In this document: piece after piece, positions 12,605-19,593 of the stretch
Numbering within the stretch: position 1 is the stretch's first letter
Layout of the letters: each line of letters starts with the position of its first letter
Origin: Nitrospira sp. SG-bin2
GTDB taxonomy: Bacteria; Nitrospirota; Nitrospiria; Nitrospirales; Nitrospiraceae
NCBI GenBank assembly: GCA_002083405.1
Contig: LVWT01000060.1
Location: forward strand, 1-23,368
Direction: 5' to 3'
DNA length: 23,368 nt
Made by a program: the position numbers and the translations under genes
The notes under the pieces: generated by a model
Seen by the model: only the letters and a program-made list of their open reading frames with translations
Databases searched by the model: none
What the model was told of the DNA's origin: nothing

Positions 12605-13792
12605 TCATTCGTTACCCTGTACCGGTTCAAGCGGTTGTGCCTGAACAGGGGTGCCGTCATGCACGAGGTCTTTGCCTGAGACGATGACTGTTTCGTCTCC
12701 GATGAGCCCTTTGGTGATCTCGACGCGGTTGTCGTCGCGCACTCCGATCTCGACATTCACCCGCTGAGCTTTCCCATCCCGCACGACGAACACGTATTGC
12801 GTGTCTTCCAGCCGGCTGACAGCATCGATCGGAATCTGCACAGCCTGCGGATGGGTTCCCACCATCACTTCAACCCGGGCGAACATCCCGCCTTTCAATC
12901 GGCGATCCTTGTTGGGCAAGTCGATTTCCACGGTCATCGTGCGCGTCTCGCGATTTAGCGCTTGGACAATACGAGTGACCTGTCCCTCGAACACGCGATC
13001 GGGGTAGGCTTCGGCCCGCAGTCCGGCTTTCTGCCCGATCTGTATCGTCGGGATATCTTTCTCGACGACTTCGATGAGGACACGAACCCTGTCGATGTCA
13101 TGCAGGCTCAACATGCTACGCGACATGGTGGATGTACTGCTGGCTGCGCCGGTGACATAGGCTCCGGTATCAAGATTGCGCTCGGCGATGTACCCGGCAA
13201 AAGGGGCGCGAATATAGGAGTAGGTCAGATTGGTGTCTGCCTGTGCCAGAGCCACTTCCATCTGTTTGACCTGAGCGTCTAGTGATTCCAGCGCTGCCAC
13301 GGCGGCATCGAAGTTCACCTGCGCATTATCCAGATCCTGCTGAGAGACGAATTGATCTTTGATCAAGGCCTGCATACGGTCCAGCGTGAGTCGTGCATTG
13401 CGCAGGGCCGCCTTCTGTTGTGCAACCTTGGCGTGGCCGGCGGCAAGGTTGGCTTTGGCCTGATTGACGGCATGTAGATAGTCCGTGTGGTCAATTTCCA
13501 TCAGCAACTGTCCGGCCTTGACGAAGTCGCCTTTATCCACATGCAGCTTGGCGACATAGCCGTCCACGCGCGAGAAGAGGTTGACGACCTGATTGGGTGA
13601 AATGTCGGCCGTATAACTGAGACGGATGTCGAGGTCTTTTTTCAGAGGGGAAACGGTCCCCACTGTAATGAGGCGTGTTTTCTGCGGGTCGGCTTTGGCC
13701 CCGGTACTCAGCCGGAAGATGACCAGAGCCGTCACCGCAATAAAGATGATCACGCCGAGGACGACGAATGGATGTCTGGTGATGCGGTTCAT
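12605..13792 (-). CDS. RND periplasmic adaptor (membrane fusion protein)
   Basis: 395 residues from ATG at 13792. An N-terminal anchor helix (residues ~8-28, FVVLGVIIFIAVTALVIF) has no lipobox, so the protein is membrane-anchored. Next come a strand block (SYTADISPNQVVNLFSRVDGYVAKLHVDKGDFVKAGQLLMEID), which is the split lipoyl-like domain, then a coiled-coil hairpin at about 110-200 rich in Ala, Gln and Lys, the second lipoyl half (YIRAPFAGYIAERNLDTGAYV), a beta-barrel (VRVLIEVVEKDIPTIQIGQKAGLRAEAYPDRVFEGQVTRI) and a C-terminal membrane-proximal domain. It links the pump at 9349-12504 to an outer-membrane channel. Its ATG overlaps the TetR stop by four bases (ATGA), showing translational coupling. 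Confidence 0.95.
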   Translation of the reverse strand: MNRITRHPFVVLGVIIFIAVTALVIFRLSTGAKADPQKTRLITVGTVSPLKKDLDIRLSYTADISPNQVVNLFSRVDGYVAKLHVDKGDFVKAGQLLMEIDHTDYLHAVNQAKANLAAGHAKVAQQKAALRNARLTLDRMQALIKDQFVSQQDLDNAQVNFDAAVAALESLDAQVKQMEVALAQADTNLTYSYIRAPFAGYIAERNLDTGAYVTGAASSTSTMSRSMLSLHDIDRVRVLIEVVEKDIPTIQIGQKAGLRAEAYPDRVFEGQVTRIVQALNRETRTMTVEIDLPNKDRRLKGGMFARVEVMVGTHPQAVQIPIDAVSRLEDTQYVFVVRDGKAQRVNVEIGVRDDNRVEITKGLIGDETVIVSGKDLVHDGTPVQAQPLEPVQGNE

Positions 13793-14442
13793 GTGCGTGT
13801 GTGTGGTCTGAAAGCAGGAGAAGGTTGGAGGAGTCCGCCGAGGAACAGGGACACATATTCGTCTATGGTGTCCTCGTAGCTTCGGTGCATGGGCAATCCG
13901 AGAATGTCGTGCAAAAGGCGGTGATGGACAATGATGCCGAAGAACGCTCTGGCGGCGAGCAGTGGATCGACCGGGCGAAAGGCGCCGCTCTCGATCCGCT
14001 TGCCGATATATTGCGCCAGTAGATCGTGGAAGGATCTGTATTGTCGTTGGAAAAACATATCGGATAGCTCATGCCCTTCCAGGGCGCTGAAGAGGAGCAA
14101 TCGGAGCATTGTCGGGTCTGCGCCCTTTTTGATTCGATAACTGGCCAGCAATGTGAACAGGCCTGTATCGTCTTGCTTCCTGGCTGCCTCCTCCACTGCT
14201 TCCCGCAACTCGGAGTATTGCGCCTTTTCCGCCAGAATGGCGGCATACAGCGCACGTTTGGTCGGAAAGTACTTGAAGAGCAGCGCTTCGCTCACGCCGG
14301 CAGCCTTTGCGATTGCTTTCGTCGTGGTGCCCTGAAAGCCATTGGCGGCAAACAGTGATGCAGCGGCGCCGATCAAGCTGGCTTGGCGTTCGGGCCCCGA
14401 AGTTCGTGAGGGCCTGCGTGGTGAGATCTTGGCTCGTTTCAT
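13789..14442 (-). CDS. TetR-family repressor of the RND operon
   Basis: 217 residues from ATG at 14442; an upstream in-frame GTG would put the palindrome inside the coding sequence. The N-terminal helix-turn-helix is at about residues 20-66: LIGAAASLFAANGFQGTTTKAIAKAAGVSEALLFKYFPTKRALYAAI, a standard TetR/AcrR DNA-binding domain. The remaining ~150 residues are the all-helical ligand-binding and dimerisation part, with no family-specific signature I recognise. It is the first gene of the operon TetR, adaptor, pump. The palindrome overlapping its start (14444-14463) is the likely operator, so it should repress itself and the pump until a ligand, probably a pump substrate, releases it. Confidence 0.9.
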   Translation of the reverse strand: MKRAKISPRRPSRTSGPERQASLIGAAASLFAANGFQGTTTKAIAKAAGVSEALLFKYFPTKRALYAAILAEKAQYSELREAVEEAARKQDDTGLFTLLASYRIKKGADPTMLRLLLFSALEGHELSDMFFQRQYRSFHDLLAQYIGKRIESGAFRPVDPLLAARAFFGIIVHHRLLHDILGLPMHRSYEDTIDEYVSLFLGGLLQPSPAFRPHTRT

Positions 14443-14443
14443 A

Positions 14444-14463
14444 GTGAGTAAGTGATCACTCAC
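14444..14463. promoter_or_regulatory. TetR-type operator at the operon start
   Basis: GTGAGT (14444-14449) and ACTCAC (14458-14463) form an inverted repeat around an 8-base spacer, and the palindrome AGTGATCACT (14451-14460) overlaps it. The site ends within two bases of the TetR start codon on the minus strand. TGAGTGATCACTCA-like palindromes are common TetR-family operators. Confidence 0.65.
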
Positions 14464-14674
14464 CAAGCAGGTTACCATGGCGCATTCGATGAGGGCAAGC
14501 GACGGATGGATTAAGCAGAAGGAAGATGGTTAAGGCGCGTGGGATGCGTGTCGCCGGAATACCAGGGGTGTTGGCAAGGGGGAAAGTCTGCCGGTGAGAT
14601 ACAGATCTTTCCCCGTCTAAAGCAGGGGGCAGCCTTTTCTCGATACCCCCTGTGGCTCGTGAGTGACCGGCCAA
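14464..14674. other. Intergenic stretch between TetR operon and PilZ gene
   Basis: About 210 bases without a convincing gene. CAGGGGG (14623-14629) and CCCCCTG (14646-14652) form a 7-bp stem with a 16-base loop just downstream of the PilZ gene on the minus strand. It lacks a T-tract, so it is only a weak terminator candidate. No clear promoter for TetR was found here. Confidence 0.4.
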
Positions 14675-15067
14675 CTACATCTTTGGAACAGCCTGGGCGC
14701 GAAGAAATGACCGAAGCCGGTTTCCTTCGCGGAGGCTCAGTTTCTTGAACGTGACGCCGAAGAGACTTCCGGCAGTCCAGGCGACGCTCGTTTCCAGGAC
14801 GAACAACGGGTCATCGCCATCCGGGAGGTACAGAAACATCGTCAGTTCCATTCCAACTCTTACTGGCTGATCTCCACGAATGCCCAGCCCGCCTTCCGAG
14901 AGATCGATGACGGTGCCGTCGCCTATCAGAACATCATTCCTGTTGATGCCGGAATACATGAGCCCAAAGGAGACGAGGGTTCGAGGAATGCGGCGCAGTT
15001 CAGCCGACATCTGAGATCGATGTGGATAATGGATTGACGATTGATTCTCGACTTTCAGATGTTTCAT
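14675..15067 (-). CDS. Single-domain PilZ protein
   Basis: 130 residues from ATG at 15067, set by a near-perfect AAGGAGGT (forward ACCTCCTT at 15074-15081, six bases away). The c-di-GMP motifs are intact: R-R-I-P-R (R-x3-R) at about residues 25-29 and D-L-S-E-G-G (D-x-S-x-x-G). The barrel strands follow (GMELTMFLYLPDG, LFVLETSVAWTAGSLFGVTFKKLS). The C-terminal helix is R-E-G-N-R-L-R-S-F-L. A 17-residue N-terminal tail with Gln, Ser and His precedes the domain. No partner domain is present. A second PilZ gene lies 177 bases upstream on the same strand, so the two are a tandem pair but are probably separate transcripts. Confidence 0.9.
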   Translation of the reverse strand: MKHLKVENQSSIHYPHRSQMSAELRRIPRTLVSFGLMYSGINRNDVLIGDGTVIDLSEGGLGIRGDQPVRVGMELTMFLYLPDGDDPLFVLETSVAWTAGSLFGVTFKKLSLREGNRLRSFLRAQAVPKM

Positions 15068-15244
15068 CGTGAGACCTCCTTGTCGAATAGACGTATCTTC
15101 AACGGCACCCCATTCGATCGGTGCGCTACCCTACTGGAAATTTCAGCACATAGGATCGTTCTATCGCTCACCGTGCCCATCATATCTACCAGTGCATGGC
15201 CATTGTGCCCCTTGTGTGCGTATGACGCGGTGAAAGGATTTGTC

Positions 15245-15640
15245 TTAGTTATGATACTGCTGCGGCCGTCGGCCTGCCGATAGGAATAGACGGTGAAGTT
15301 CCTCTTGGTCCTCTGTTTTCATGCTTTGGATAGAGAGGCCGAAGCTGTTGCCGCTCACCCAGACCACGCGAGCTGCCGGAATGCAAAAATGATCCTCTGA
15401 ATCGGAGTGCTCGATAAAGAGGGCGAGTTCCATCCCGGGCCTGAGCGATCGTTCCGTACAGGCTCCGATTCCATCCTGACAGAGGTCAGTCACGGTTCCG
15501 GCTTCGAAAAACATATCTGTTGCGTCCATGCCGGAAAAGGTCAGGTTGAGATGGCTGTCGAGCCGAGGTTTCCGCCGTTTGTCGCCTTCAGGTTCCATCG
15601 CAAGTAGTTTCTCCATTGAGTCGTGCGCCATCTGTTTCAT
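15245..15640 (-). CDS. PilZ-domain protein with altered c-di-GMP motif
   Basis: 131 residues from ATG at 15640, with AAAGGAG (forward CTCCTTT, 15651-15657) ten bases upstream; a longer start at 15673 would put that site inside. The first motif is intact, R-R-K-P-R (R-x3-R). The second reads D-L-C-Q-D-G, with Cys where the D/N-x-S-x-x-G motif has Ser, so c-di-GMP affinity may be changed. The barrel follows (GMELALFIEHSDSEDHFCIPAARVVWVSGNSFGLSIQSMKTEDQEELHRLF). It is similar in layout to the neighbouring PilZ gene at 14675-15067 and may be a duplicate that has diverged. Confidence 0.85.
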   Translation of the reverse strand: MKQMAHDSMEKLLAMEPEGDKRRKPRLDSHLNLTFSGMDATDMFFEAGTVTDLCQDGIGACTERSLRPGMELALFIEHSDSEDHFCIPAARVVWVSGNSFGLSIQSMKTEDQEELHRLFLSAGRRPQQYHN

Positions 15641-15657
15641 GATCGGTGTGCTCCTTT

Positions 15658-16003
15658 CCGGTACCGGTGACAAGGTTCGCGTTACGGTTTGAAGCTACCG
15701 CTATTTCGCCGGCCGCGCATTCCTCTATCGAGGGGCTCAAGTACCCACCTCAAGGGGGGCGCTAGAAATGCCACTTGAATCCGCATTTTGCTGACCATGG
15801 CATACTCAATAATTCAATGTGTTACGAGTAAGATTGTGCGGATGTGAGGGGATAGGGCATGTGGGGGTACGAGTGGAGAGTCATGAAAGGTGGCGGATCT
15901 GATCGGGACTGCCCTAGCCCAATGGTTTTCTGGAAGGTCTGGGAACTGAGAGAAGGAGTGGAACGAAGAGATCAACGATCGACTGATTGCGGACTGGGTC
16001 GAG
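15658..16003. other. Non-coding stretch, nothing recognised
   Basis: About 345 bases downstream of the exported-protein pair and upstream of the PilZ gene (both on the minus strand). Short frames exist on both strands (for example 15859-16071 plus) but they lack a recognisable pattern or ribosome binding site. No hairpin with T-tract is seen. It presumably holds the PilZ gene promoter and the end of the upstream transcript. Confidence 0.4.
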
Positions 16004-16534
16004 TCAAAATACTGTGGAGGGGCTTTCTTCCGGCCATCGCTCGCGCAGCGTGCGGCCCTCAAAAAAGATAATGCCGCGGTCAAGGCTCGACTCGAAGCGT
16101 AGGGTAACGTCAGTATGGAAACCGTGCCAGGCGTAGACCCTCACCGGGCCGACCGCGATTTGCCCCGGTGTTCGGTCCAGCGGGCCGTATGTGGATTGAA
16201 GGTAGGCGAGAATCGATTCATGCGTCACTGTGCTGCTGTAGCGAACGGTGACACGGCCGAATCGGTTCTGAAAAGTCGTGAAGCGTATGGATTCGACAGG
16301 AGTGGCCCCTAATCTTGGCGGCTGTTCTTTGGGTTCGTACGTTCGTATGTGATCGGTCTCTTCGATGAGGACAAAACGGTCCCGGTCCGACAGTGTTGCG
16401 CCCCAGGGAATGCCTTCAAATCCATTGGGGTCATCGACAATGGGAACCGCCCAGGCGGGCGTAGTCTGTAGAGCCAGGCAGAGAACAATCCCTCCCCACA
16501 GACCGGCTTGAGTGAGTCGTCTAGTGAGAGTCAT
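16004..16534 (-). CDS. Exported protein, tandem paralogue 2
   Basis: 176 residues with a signal peptide: basic start (MTLTRR), hydrophobic core (GLWGGIVLCLALQTT) and A-W-A before residue 30, a signal peptidase I site. The mature N-terminus reads V-P-I-V-D-D-P-N-G-F-E-G-I-P-W-G, nearly shared with the gene upstream. Later blocks are also shared: R-F-G-R-V-T-V-R-Y, then L-x-x-x-F/Y-G-x-L-x-R-x-P-G-Q and a strand RGIIFFEGRTL near the end. There is no second membrane helix, so it should be periplasmic or secreted. Start ATG at 16534 is one base after the preceding stop, so translation is probably coupled. I do not recognise the family. Confidence 0.8.
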   Translation of the reverse strand: MTLTRRLTQAGLWGGIVLCLALQTTPAWAVPIVDDPNGFEGIPWGATLSDRDRFVLIEETDHIRTYEPKEQPPRLGATPVESIRFTTFQNRFGRVTVRYSSTVTHESILAYLQSTYGPLDRTPGQIAVGPVRVYAWHGFHTDVTLRFESSLDRGIIFFEGRTLRERWPEESPSTVF

Positions 16535-16535
16535 G

Positions 16536-17069
16536 CTATTCTGCCGAATCGGTCATGTAGTCATTGAAGCGCGGCGCAAGCGTACGACTGTCGATAAAGA
16601 GATAGCCGCGTTCTGTGCCGGCTTGATAGGTGACATTGATCTCGGTGTCCGGACCGCGCCAGGTATATTGTTGGTTGAGGCCGCGCGCCATCTGTCCTGG
16701 CACGCGTTGCAGAGACCCAAACTGAGCTTCGAGAAAATTCAGCACCTGTTTGTGGACCTGCTCGCCTTCGTACCGAATCGTCACCCGGGCAAACTGGTCG
16801 TCGACCGATACATAGAGAATGCTGGTCATTTCGGCGCCGGCAAATGTCGATCGATTAGTCTTGGGCCGGTACTCCGTGACATGAGTTCCTGAATGGATGG
16901 TTTCCAGATCTTGGCGCGCGGTCAGGGACGTTCCCCAGGCGATCTCGTGGAATCCCTTCGGGTCATTGACCATCGGAACGGCCCACACAGGCGTGACGGT
17001 GATCAACAATCCCATCATGATGAGCAGAGAAAGGCCGGGATAAGACGGCGGCGAGTTGAGGTGGTTCAT
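16536..17069 (-). CDS. Exported protein, tandem paralogue 1
   Basis: 177 residues. The signal peptide runs MNHLNSPPSYPGLSLLIMM to V-W-A at residues 28-30. The mature start V-P-M-V-N-D-P-K-G-F-H-E-I-A-W-G matches the next gene, and the body shares the order Q-F-A-R-V-T-I-R-Y, F-L-E-A-Q-F-G-S-L-Q-R-V-P-G-Q and a closing GYLFIDSRTLAPRF. It is the upstream member of a duplicated pair and would also be periplasmic or secreted. It diverges from the phosphonate operon, sharing a 174-base intergenic region. The N-D-P-x-G-F-x-x-I-x-W-G motif suggests a recurring small family, but I cannot name it. Confidence 0.8.
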   Translation of the reverse strand: MNHLNSPPSYPGLSLLIMMGLLITVTPVWAVPMVNDPKGFHEIAWGTSLTARQDLETIHSGTHVTEYRPKTNRSTFAGAEMTSILYVSVDDQFARVTIRYEGEQVHKQVLNFLEAQFGSLQRVPGQMARGLNQQYTWRGPDTEINVTYQAGTERGYLFIDSRTLAPRFNDYMTDSAE

Positions 17070-17148
17070 GATATTCGCCGAGGGAAGAATCGAGGTTCGC
17101 TCCGAACGCTACCACGCGGGAGTGGTGAACGCAACCTGCCGAGGTTCC

Positions 17149-17178
17149 TTGAGAATCACAGCCTTCTAGTCTTATAAT
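17149..17178 (+). promoter_or_regulatory. Strong sigma70 promoter of the phosphonate operon
   Basis: TTGAGA at 17149-17154 (5 of 6), an 18-base spacer and a perfect TATAAT at 17173-17178. Transcription would start near 17185 and give a ~59-base leader with AGAGGGG at 17227-17233 as the ribosome binding site of the first gene. Upstream, GTTCG/CGAAC (17095-17107) and ACCAC/GTGGT (17110-17125) are small inverted repeats of unclear role. Confidence 0.65.
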
Positions 17179-17243
17179 GCGCCGGTTTTTCCGCCGTGAT
17201 GTATGCGGAGTATCCACGGGAATGCGAGAGGGGCATGTAGGGT

Positions 17244-17741
17244 ATGATTGAAAGCGACGTCTTTGTACAATCTCTACAAGATATCGGGGTGAATTTTTTT
17301 ACCGGCGTGCCCGATTCGATCCTTGGCGGGATCATCGCCGAGTTGATGGACCGCCGGTTGTATACGCCCGCGGTTCGTGAAGATGAAGCGGTGGGCATGG
17401 CAGCGGGCGCGTATATGGCCGGCAAAATGCCGGCAGTGTTGATGCAGAACTCAGGACTGGGAACCTCGCTCAACGCGCTGATCTCACTGAATGTGATTTA
17501 TCGGCAGCCCTGCATCCTCATAGTGTCATGGAGAGGGCAAGGAGGGAAGGATGCGCCGGAGCATCTTGTGATGGGCGAAGTCATGCCGCAGTTTCTCGAT
17601 ACAATGAAAATTCCGCATCGCACACTGACCGAGAAAACGGCGGGAGACGATTTTAAATGGGTGGCGGAGACCTTCAAAAAACAACAGATTCCGGTGGCGC
17701 TGTTCATTACAAAGGGCGTCGTGAAAGGGCTGCATCCGTGA
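17244..17741 (+). CDS. Phosphonopyruvate/sulfopyruvate decarboxylase alpha subunit
   Basis: 165 residues carrying the pyrimidine-binding half of a thiamine-diphosphate enzyme. It shows FFTGVPDSILGG (residues 18-29), the catalytic Glu46 in AVREDEAVGMAAG, MQNSGLGTSLNALISL (67-82) and SWRGQGGKDAPEH (95-107). These are shared by phosphonopyruvate decarboxylase (Ppd/AepY) and the ComD subunit of sulfopyruvate decarboxylase. Ppd is usually one chain of ~380 residues; here, as in ComDE, it is split in two. Together with the beta subunit it should turn phosphonopyruvate into phosphonoacetaldehyde and CO2. The PhnW-like gene downstream favours phosphonopyruvate over sulfopyruvate. ATG 17244 follows AGAGGGG. 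It is the first gene of a six-gene operon. Confidence 0.8.
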   Translation: MIESDVFVQSLQDIGVNFFTGVPDSILGGIIAELMDRRLYTPAVREDEAVGMAAGAYMAGKMPAVLMQNSGLGTSLNALISLNVIYRQPCILIVSWRGQGGKDAPEHLVMGEVMPQFLDTMKIPHRTLTEKTAGDDFKWVAETFKKQQIPVALFITKGVVKGLHP

Positions 17742-17744
17742 CAA

Positions 17745-17845
17745 TACGTGAAACGTCCTATGTGAAGCGTATCTCGCGGAGGGAAAAGAGAGGCATGGCA
17801 TTGATTGCGAACGACAAGATGCGAACTGCGAGATGCAACGTATGA
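17745..17845. repeat. Heptamer-periodic repeat between the decarboxylase subunit genes
   Basis: Seven-base units occur in register in two blocks: GTGAAAC, GTCCTAT, GTGAAGC, GTATCTC (17748-17775) and ATTGCGA, ACGACAA, GATGCGA, ACTGCGA, GATGCAA, CGTATGA (17804-17845). The second block runs into the start codon of the beta subunit gene. The ~90-base gap is unusual in an otherwise tightly packed operon and looks like a degenerate repeat insertion. Confidence 0.55.
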
Positions 17846-18423
17846 GACCCGAAGAAGGAACACTGATCAGCCGGGCGCAGGCTATGGCGGCACTGCTTGA
17901 ACTGCTGACCGATCAACCGGTCGTCGTCTGCAACGGATTCCCTTCGCGCGAGGCCCAGAAGATTGCCGACCGGCCGACGCATTTTTACATGATCGGCTCG
18001 ATGGGCAACGCGTCGGCCATCGCGCTGGGTGTGGCGCTGGCGAAGCCGAACAAGCAGGTCGTGACCTTCGACGGCGACGGCAACGTGTTGATGGGGATGG
18101 GAACCCTGGCGACCGTAGGCGCATTGAAGCCGAAAAATTTCATTCATGTGGTGTTTGATAACGAAGTCTACGGAACCACCGGGAATCAGCCGACGATCTC
18201 GAATGTCGTGCCGCTGGAGAAAGTGGCGAAGGCGGCGGGGTATGTGAACACTGTTCGGGTGCTCGACCGCGACGATCTTATTTACGAATTTAAAGATCTG
18301 CTCAAAAAAGACGGACCCAGCATGTTGTTGGTCAAGGTCAACGAATTTCAGGAAGAAGCGGAACGGATTCTCCTCGACCCGCCGGACATCACGAAGCGGT
18401 TTATGAAGGCGATTGAGGGATAG
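17842..18423 (+). CDS. Phosphonopyruvate/sulfopyruvate decarboxylase beta subunit
   Basis: 193 residues from ATG 17842; ATG 17833 is in frame and adds three residues. This is the pyrophosphate-binding half of the enzyme: G-D-G at residues 78-80 and Asn107 (F-D-N) form the GDG-x26-N cofactor motif, preceded by IGSMGNASAIALGVALAKP (residues 51-69), and followed by VYGTTGNQPT. This order is shared by Ppd C-terminal halves and ComE. With the alpha subunit it completes the active site at the dimer interface. The start falls in a heptamer-repeat region without a good ribosome binding site, so translation level relative to the alpha subunit may be low. The PhnW-like gene follows after 87 bases. Confidence 0.8.
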   Translation: MRPEEGTLISRAQAMAALLELLTDQPVVVCNGFPSREAQKIADRPTHFYMIGSMGNASAIALGVALAKPNKQVVTFDGDGNVLMGMGTLATVGALKPKNFIHVVFDNEVYGTTGNQPTISNVVPLEKVAKAAGYVNTVRVLDRDDLIYEFKDLLKKDGPSMLLVKVNEFQEEAERILLDPPDITKRFMKAIEG

Positions 18424-18510
18424 GGTCGCGACAAGCTTGCCTTGTGCCCGCTCAATGCGTGCAGTCAAGGGAAGCCGGTCACGTCTCTGCAATAGAGGAA
18501 GGGGAGAAAT

Positions 18511-19593
18511 ATGGTGCTTCTGAATCCAGGGCCGGTGAACGTCAGCGAGCGTGTGCGCCAGGCGCTGCTGCGTCCCGATATTTGTCACAGAGAGAGCGAG
18601 TTTACAGAACTGCTCCATCGCATACAGAGCAAGTTGCTCAAAGCCTTTGTGCCTGGAGCGGAATCGGAGTACGTGGCCGTGGTTATGACCGGGTCCGGAA
18701 CGGCCACGGTCGAAGCCGCGCTGATGTCGTCGCTGCCCCATGGCCGGCGCATGCTCATTTTGAATAACGGAGTGTATGGCGAGCGGATGTCCCAGATTAT
18801 CGGCCTTCACCGATTGGGTGTCAGTGAGCTCAAATCTGACTGGACGGCCAGGCCGGACCCTGACAAATTGCTGCTTGCGCTGCGGCAGCATCAAGAAGTG
18901 CATGCCGTTGCGATGGTGCACCATGAAACAACGACCGGGTTGCTCAATCCCGTGCAGGAGATCGCGGAGATCGTCGACAGCCAGAATCGCGTCTTCGTGC
19001 TTGATGCAGTGAGCGCGCTGGCGGGCGAGACGATCGACATCGCACGGTCGCACATTTATATGGTGACCGGTACTGCGGGGAAGTGCATCCAGGGATTTCC
19101 CGGTGTTTCGTTCGTACTCGTGCGAAAGGGTTTCGTCGAGAAGATGCGCGCCTATCCCAAACGATCCTGGTATCTCCATCTTACGCACTACATCGATGAC
19201 GAAGGCCGTGGCACGATTCCCTTTACTCCCGCCGTCCAAGTCTATTATGCATTCGACGAGGCCTTGAGCGAGCTGTTGGAAGAAGGCGTCGCCAATCGCA
19301 TCCAGCGGTATAAGCAGATAGCGGCGCTCATTCGAGACCGTATGGCCAAGCTGGGCGTGAAGGCGCTGTTGCCGCCGGATCGTCAGTCGAATACCATCAC
19401 GGCCTATTACTTGCCGGAGGGTGTTTCCTACCAGTCGCTGCATGATCGACTGAAGACGCAGGGCTACGTCATCTATGCAGGCCAGGGCAACCTGGAAAAC
19501 AAAATATTCAGGGTTGCCAATATGGGCGCATTGACCGCAGCACAATTCGCGGGATTTCTCGACGCTTTCGAGCAGGCCTGCAAGCCGGTATGA
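18511..19593 (+). CDS. phnW: 2-aminoethylphosphonate transaminase (PhnW-like)
   Basis: 360 residues from ATG 18511, with AGGGGAG at 18500-18506. It is a class V PLP aminotransferase of normal PhnW length. Features: L-L-N-P-G-P-V-N near the start, G-S-G-T-A-T-V-E-A-A at 61-70, HHETTTGLLNP (137-147), D165-A-V-S-A-L, and the PLP lysine K191 in AGKCIQGFPG. The block SWYLHLTHYID plus FTPAVQVYYAFDEAL and the end FRVANMGALTA match PhnW. The known reaction links 2-aminoethylphosphonate plus pyruvate with phosphonoacetaldehyde plus alanine. After a decarboxylase and before a cytidylyltransferase, it probably runs in the biosynthetic direction, making AEP. An alanine:glyoxylate-type specificity is a less likely alternative. 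The stop overlaps the next start by four bases (ATGA). Confidence 0.88.
   Translation: MVLLNPGPVNVSERVRQALLRPDICHRESEFTELLHRIQSKLLKAFVPGAESEYVAVVMTGSGTATVEAALMSSLPHGRRMLILNNGVYGERMSQIIGLHRLGVSELKSDWTARPDPDKLLLALRQHQEVHAVAMVHHETTTGLLNPVQEIAEIVDSQNRVFVLDAVSALAGETIDIARSHIYMVTGTAGKCIQGFPGVSFVLVRKGFVEKMRAYPKRSWYLHLTHYIDDEGRGTIPFTPAVQVYYAFDEALSELLEEGVANRIQRYKQIAALIRDRMAKLGVKALLPPDRQSNTITAYYLPEGVSYQSLHDRLKTQGYVIYAGQGNLENKIFRVANMGALTAAQFAGFLDAFEQACKPV

Noticed and set aside
12505..12756. Upstream extension of the RND gene
   Set aside because: It overlaps the 3' end of the adaptor gene and the heptamer array; the family N-terminus starts at the ATG at 12504.
17758..19545. 595-residue open frame on the minus strand across the decarboxylase beta subunit and PhnW genes
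   Set aside because: It is antisense to two genes with clear catalytic motifs; its translation is His/Arg/Gln-rich with no recognisable domain, as expected for a GC-rich shadow frame.
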